DNA of 64,000 bases, from the NCBI GenBank assembly GCA_028015205.1, contig CM051520.1, forward strand, positions 65,976,694 through 66,040,693. The letters are read 5' to 3'. This DNA is from Mytilisepta virgata. Taxonomy: Eukaryota; Mollusca; Bivalvia; Mytilida; Mytilidae. Within the stretch, counting starts at the first letter, position 1, and each line of letters starts with the position of its first letter. Below are positions 59,501 to 64,000 of the stretch, piece after piece. The notes beneath the pieces are model-generated. The model saw only the letters and a list, made by a program, of their open reading frames with translations. It did no database searches and was not told the DNA's origin. The translations under genes and the position numbers were made by a program.

Positions 59501-62500
59501 TGGAATTTCTTACTTTTCAATGGCCATCCGCCTATAACCGGATGTTTTCCTGATATATTCAACGTTGGGTCAAACATTATGACGTCGCTGATATATGCGG
59601 GTCAGCTCATATTAGGGTCGAGTCAACTCTTTACGACGTCAAAGTGCCGAAATACGGGAAATTCTGAAGGCCTCAGCAGGTCGATATAGCCCATGTAGCC
59701 ATGGGGAATACGATAAATTGACTTCCTGGACAGAGCCCGGCTCCTGACAGAAAAGTTACTCAAACAGGGGTATGTTGCTCCTAAGTTGCAGTCATCCTTA
59801 TTAAAGTTTTATGGACGTCATCATGACTTGGTTGACAGGTATGAAAAAACTGTTTCCCAAATGAAAATGGACCTGCTCATACCGGATTTGACATGGGCAG
59901 CATGGCGGATGTCCTGCAGGAAGCAGAAACTACTTACTCTTCCGGAACACCTGAGTCTACCCCCGGTTTTTTGGTGGGGTCCATGTTCATATGTTTTAGA
60001 TGTAGTGTTTGTATTGTTCTCCGGAGTTTGTCAGTTGTTTTCGATTTTCCCCTCCTTCGAATATCCCTTTGGTATTTCTTGACTCTACATAAAAACATAC
60101 CTTTACAAACAGCTGTACATGTCCTCTTTACATCTCGAATAAGAGCTAGTTCTCCGAATGTAGAACCAGGTTGTACGTCTTTGAGATGAACTACGGATTT
60201 TAAACCTGAAAATGATATAGTAAACAGATTACAATTAGACCGTTATCTTATGAAAGAGAAAAAAAATACAGTCAAACATGTTTGTGTCGAACACTTTTAA
60301 TACCTTGGATGTCGAATACATCGGTTGTGTCGAACATTTTTTTTGTCGCTTTGTCCAAAAGTTATATTATTTTACCAGTTGATAGCTTAAGGTAGGAGGT
60401 ATCTTTCACGGATTTTCATGAAATTTTACATGCAGATAGAACATTAAATATCGAAAATATTTTATATTTAGCTTTTATATTTCTTCAACAAGGTTGATTG
60501 AAATTCATTTAAATAAAGAACTTTAACTGTAGATTTCACATAAAAACTGCCGAAAAAAAATTAATAGTTTCACTTTAAATCGTCATTTCTCAAAAACCAA
60601 TCCCTAGAATTTTCTATAAAAACGATATGTTATTGTTTTCAACTTCTTCGTTTCAGTGATACTAAATAAACATAGGGTCACCAGCTTTGTAAAAACACTA
60701 AAAATCTACATTTTTTATCGCGACGTCGTGACGACGTTACGCTTATTTTGGCTTTTTGACGCTTATTTTCATTCTTCATACAGTAATCAATCTAATTTAC
60801 TAAAAAACGAATCTGGTGACCCCCAATAAATTTTGTATCAATAAAACGAGAATTTCAATGGCAATAGTATGTCTTTTTTTAATTCTAGGAATTCCACATG
60901 TTATTTATTGATTTTGAGAAATCATATAAATATTTGACTTTTTGGAGCAATAACTGCATGCATTCTACGGATTTACCCATCTGTTTGCCAAAACTTGAAA
61001 CACAATATTTTGGGAAGTATTAAAGGGACCTACGTTATTTTTTTTTATATTCAGATGCAGTTCAGCGAACCCTAGCTGCATGCCAAATTTTATAAAAATC
61101 TGAAATATGGCCCAATTAGGTACCTCCTACCTTAATGTGATTCCCCTGTCATATAATGCAACTTGAAGCTTATTTTTAATTCCATTTGTTTTAATTGTAA
61201 AGATAGCTCTTTCCAAAAAATCATTGGAATCGCTGCAAATTTATTGGTTTTTTCACATGTTTATTATATTTAGCAAAAGGATATTTGTTTACACAATCAA
61301 ATTGCACAACAATATGTGTGAGAATTAATTATAGATGTGGTCAAAACTGAATATTACGGATGACTCGAAGCATTCGATAAGTCGTTATTTTCTTCAGGTC
61401 CACTGGGCTTCGAAACAACCGACTTTCACTGTATATGGTAAAATGACAAATAAAATGAATATAAAGAAGAAAAGAGAAAAACCATAAAGTTTTGGCTAAC
61501 CAGCTTTTACCATGAGCTTAAAAATATCAGTAAACAAATCCAGTGTCTCACCTGTTTTCGCTGTTGTCTATGTTTTCAGTGTAATAATTGAATGTACATA
61601 TTTTTTTCCACATGTTATTTATTGATCACGAAGAAGCTTCTGTCTTGCATGCATAGAGACACGCTAGTCCATACAACCCTGACTGCGCTCTAAATTTTTG
61701 TGTATATCTTTGAAAGGACACTACTATAATGTTCCTCGTGAGATATCTTCAAACCAGATACAAGATATTAAAGAGGATGATTCAAGGGAATATGAATATT
61801 AAAAAATCTTTTTTTGTCGTTTTAATATACGAATATCGCTATTTAAAGGGTCTTAAAACGCAAATATATACCTGTTCTTGGGTCTATCTCGGTAGCTTTC
61901 ATACTGACACCTCCGGAAACTACAAAATACATTCGACTGCCAATGTCTCCCTGTTTTATAATAACTCTTTTATCTTCAAACCGATCATACCACAATATCC
62001 TTGCCAGATCCGACTTAGTGGACTCAGGGTATTTATGGAAAAAGGGTAGTCGATCCATGACTTCCTGAAAAAATAAACAACATAAGTTAGGATCCTACAA
62101 ATAGGATAGTGCAATTTTCCGGAGTATTTCAGTGGCTGATAAAAAACGCAGAAAAAATAATTTCTTGAAGGTTGTAACGATGTCATCCTGCGACGTCGAT
62201 AATTTTCCAGACACAGAAACCTATAGCCCGAGATTGCTCTGGCGTCTGACGGCCTTTTTTGTGATATGCTGGGCCGTGGGAGCTCTGACGTCTGACGGCC
62301 TTTTTTGTGATATGCTGGGGCCATGGTACCACGGCCTCAGCATATCACAAAAAGGCCGATAGACGTCAGAGCAATCTCGGACAAAGAAACCTATTGCAAG
62401 ATTTATTATCTGCTACACTTATCTTTCAAATTAAAGGCAAATGTTTATGAAACTTCAATTACCCAATATGGTGGTGAATTATTGGAATTACGGAAAATGT

Positions 62501-63409
62501 GTTTGGCATCCCATTTTTTATTTCTCCCACGATGTAAAAAATATGACACCTGTATACTTGTTTCAAGTGCAAAAGACCGTGAGCAAATACCCACATATAT
62601 ATGAAGGTCTATACAGAAATACTGAAAATAATGCATTCCAATCTACTGGCTGACATGTTAGTTTCTGTAATATATAGGAAAAAAACCAGTGAACATTAGG
62701 TATATATTTGGTTGCTCGAACACCTAAGAGACCGACAAACAGTTGGAGTTAGTCCAAGTAATCGAGTTGTGTAAATAAAATATTTGTGATGGGATTTAAA
62801 AAATAGCTCGATATACTCATGGTGTGAGATATTATTTAGTAATTTGGAATTGCTTAGAGGAGCAAACTACTGACATTAAAACGACATATGTTTATTATTG
62901 GTTATAAAAAATAAAACAGATGATCAAATCGGTTTCACTCAGACAAAACTATATGATACCTTTAGTGTATATATATCTCTCTCCGTTCTTTGGTGAACCT
63001 TTTTCCACAAAGCATCTCGTGCCCTTTGAGATAAACCACCATAAGACGTGGTGGCTGCTTTGAAATAGCTGACATCAAAATCTAGCACATTACTTTTTTG
63101 TGCTTGCTTGTCTTTGTTCATGGAAATTATTTCTTCTTTTGTTTGATGTCGCATTTTTGCTTTAACAGCATTGAGCAGACGAGACACGATGATGTATTTT
63201 TTGGTAAATCTTCGAAATCGCTCCAGTCTTTGTTTCTGGAAATGAAAAAAAAATACCACAGTCAAAATTTTGACACGTCTCCGAAATACCTTGCACACAA
63301 TTTCGAGTTCAAATCGAGTCGGGTCCTGGCACCGTGTTGATCGGAAATCTTTGTCGTATGTCGATAATTTACGTCTAGCTGTTTTTGAGGGACGCAGCTG
63401 CAAGGTCAT
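53547..63409 (-). CDS. CNBD2: Cyclic nucleotide-binding domain protein, CNBD2-like
   Basis: Exons in transcript order: 62960-63235 (may extend to an ATG at 63409), 61872-62064, 60101-60205, 56259-56443, 54860-55109, 53547-53866. Phases agree and give 442 codons from 63235 to the TAA. An N-terminal basic helical region (RLERFRRFTKKYIIVSRLLN) precedes a first cyclic-nucleotide domain: VIIKQGDIGSRMYFVVSGG, then GSTFGELALIRDVKRTCTAV, a phosphate-binding cassette with the expected Gly-Glu and Arg. A helical connector follows, then a second domain ending LTVMSLHPGDVFGVGEDLQD, where the Glu and Arg of the cassette are missing. This order fits CNBD2, which is known for a role in spermatogenesis in mouse. 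The 5' end is uncertain: from 63409 the frame also runs uninterrupted into the exon (MTLQLRPSKTARRK...), or a 53-bp intron may be removed. Family firm; CNBD2 orthology likely. Confidence 0.85.
54416..54825. repeat. 191-bp-monomer element, inverted copy with terminal hairpin
   Basis: GAAGCTTCTGTCCAAGTTTG and GTCCATTTATAAGTAAAATA are the reverse complements of the 21.4-22.1 kb units. The right end reads GTGAATGTAAATG, GACGCCGACGACAGCGACAG and then the hairpin AGCTTCCGCGACAAAAGTCG followed by CAGGCTCGACAAA. Confidence 0.87.
55911..56166 (-). mobile_element. tRNA-derived SINE, near full length
   Basis: Same family as 27801-28066, with CGGTAGGAAAATTGGCAATC and ACTCGGCCACCGAGGCC on the plus strand. 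It lies in the intron between CNBD2-like exons at 54860 and 56259. Confidence 0.85.
58560..59890 (+). pseudogene. Decayed Penelope-like reverse transcriptase
   Basis: A frame at 58632-58910 reads FSGRVFQQTIGIPMGTNCAP and then SRYIDDVLS, i.e. RT motifs including the YIDD catalytic box. Downstream, in shifting frames, come remnants YPNELDIKDTTDVQ near 59087, RLNTKLYD near 59180, and LLKFYGRHHDLVDRYEKTVS near 59800. These occur in this order in RT proteins common in mussels and other invertebrates. Several stops and frameshifts, plus a foldback insertion at 59339-59440, show it is dead. It is antisense in an intron of the CNBD2-like gene. No endonuclease domain seen. 'Penelope-like' is my best classification. 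Confidence 0.75.
59339..59440. mobile_element. Foldback element inserted in the RT relic
   Basis: GTAAAATATCAGCCGCGAGA...GAAGCTTTTTCGGC pairs with GCCAAAAAGCTTCATATTGT...GCGGCTTATATTTTAC, arms about 42 bp with few mismatches. The loop is GAGTGAGCGTAGCGAACGA. Confidence 0.92.
60391..61131. mobile_element. 741-bp non-autonomous element with TTAA target duplication
   Basis: TTAA at 60387-60390 and 61132-61135 flanks inverted termini GGTAGGAGGTA and TACCTCCTACC; similarity continues inward (AAATTTTACATGCAG / CATGCCAAATTTTAT). TTAA targets are characteristic of piggyBac and Kolobok families. No transposase frame. It lies in the intron between CNBD2-like exons at 60101 and 61872. Confidence 0.85.
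61588..61645. repeat. Fragment of the 191-bp-monomer element
   Basis: ATTGAATGTACATATTTTTT through CACATGTTATTTATTGATCA and GAAGAAGCTTCTGTC matches 54416-54475 in the same orientation, then similarity stops. Confidence 0.75.
62213..62394. mobile_element. Compound foldback with a duplicated left arm
   Basis: The arm GTCTGACGGCCTTTTTTGTG followed by ATATGCTGGG occurs twice in a row on the left (about 62246 and 62290) and once inverted on the right (CAGCATATCACAAAAAGGCC). The centre is GGCCATGGTACCACGGCC, and outer flanks AGAAACCTAT and GAGATTGCTCT / AGAGCAATCTC continue the symmetry. It could fold into alternative hairpins. Confidence 0.9.
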
Positions 63410-63889
63410 TCAACAAACTTCACTCAGTAAGAATTTGCCCGACAGTCTCGAGGCGTAATATTAATATAATAAGCCACCTTCTTTTAACATTCAAATCCAC
63501 CGAGTGTAGGCGAACATTAGGTGGGCAGACATTTGAACCACAGGAGGGGGAGACATGGTGATTTTTGGTACTCTCAGAGAAAAAACATAAGTCATGATAT
63601 TTTCGAAAATGGTTTTATATACAACGGAACTTGTTGAAAACGCACTATCTTTTGGTAATGAACATGTTTGACGAAAAGCTTCCGATTTGACAAACACTTC
63701 ATGCAATACTTTGTCTAAAGTTGCATGGTTTTTAAGGTTTGATTGAACGAACTTCTTGTCTAATTTTCATATATTTTATATGATTGTTTAGCATAAAAAA
63801 GGTTGTCGATAGGCATCTTTTTCGCCTCTAAATGGTGAAAACCTTTCCAACATTTTGCGCTAGGTGTGTTGTCATATTTTCTGTGAAAT
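63410..63889. other. Upstream of the CNBD2-like gene; no supported gene
   Basis: A minus-strand frame of 71 codons at 63491-63706 looks moderately protein-like (MHEVFVKSEAFRQTCSLPKD at its start) but has no splice or family support. The true first exon of the CNBD2-like gene may lie here or beyond the window. Confidence 0.4.
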
Positions 63890-64000
63890 ATGTTGGGTCT
63901 GTTCGGGCATTTCGAAAGTGCAAAACGAAATCGAACGAAAAATATCGAAACGAAACGCCACGCAACGAAATGGGGCGAAACGAAATGCAACGCAACGAAA
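63890..64000. repeat. CGAAA/CGCAA-rich low-complexity tract, cut by the window end
   Basis: Successive ACGAAA, TCGAACGAAA, CGAAACGAAACGCC and ACGCAACGAAA blocks. A similar run (GAAACGAAAACGAAAAACC, CGAAACGCAACGG) occurs at 56492-56572, directly upstream of a CNBD2-like exon. Confidence 0.75.

Noticed and set aside
1..64000. CRISPR array or bacterial operon
   Set aside because: Tandem arrays here lack unique spacers, and the genes are intron-bearing eukaryotic genes.

Overview
The window is eukaryotic nuclear DNA: AT-rich, long introns with GT/AG borders, and very dense in short repeats. Several repeats (tRNA-headed SINEs, foldback elements, interspersed elements built around tandem monomers) have a style I associate with bivalve molluscs, and a mussel such as Mytilus is my best guess. 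That assignment is inference. Three real host genes can be traced exon by exon, with reading phase agreeing at every junction used.

Layout. (1) 1-12590: repeats and unexplained AT-rich sequence, with two weak coding candidates. (2) 12591-34985, minus strand: 15 exons of Gemin5, the snRNA-recognition WD-repeat subunit of the SMN complex. Only the N-terminal WD half plus a charged linker is present; the C-terminal half is not visible and probably lies beyond base 1. (3) 34986-35353: a compact intergenic gap, probably a shared bidirectional promoter. (4) 35354-52650, plus strand: seven exons of MRPL22 (mitochondrial uL22m). GEMIN5 and MRPL22 are also neighbours in human (5q33.2), so this looks like an old conserved gene pair. 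(5) 53547-63409, minus strand: a CNBD2-like cyclic-nucleotide-binding-domain gene, tail to tail with MRPL22. (6) 63410-64000: unassigned, ending in a CGAAA-rich low-complexity run.

Mobile DNA fills the introns. It includes an intact 468-aa FLYWCH/MULE-type transposase gene antisense inside Gemin5, a decayed Penelope-like reverse transcriptase relic inside the CNBD2-like gene, the 3' end of a LINE inside MRPL22, a transposase fragment in Gemin5 intron 1, four clear SINE copies of one family plus decayed or different ones, TIR elements with TA or TTAA flanks, and many foldback elements. Two interspersed elements carry internal tandem arrays, with monomers of about 147 bp (4.6-6.3 kb and, inverted, 47.0-49.1 kb) and about 191 bp (21.4-22.1 kb and, inverted, 54.4-54.8 kb). 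They share nearly the same terminal hairpin despite unrelated monomers. The 47-49 kb copy is split by a 654-bp element with perfect 14-bp inverted ends and a 6-bp target duplication, and the 4.6-kb copy preserves the matching empty site.

The three host genes do not form a pathway: one serves snRNP assembly and translation control, one the mitochondrial ribosome, one probably cyclic-nucleotide sensing. I see no prokaryotic-type operon, CRISPR array or wholly new system. The most unusual signals are the shared-hairpin tandem-repeat elements and the intact, compositionally distinct transposase gene.
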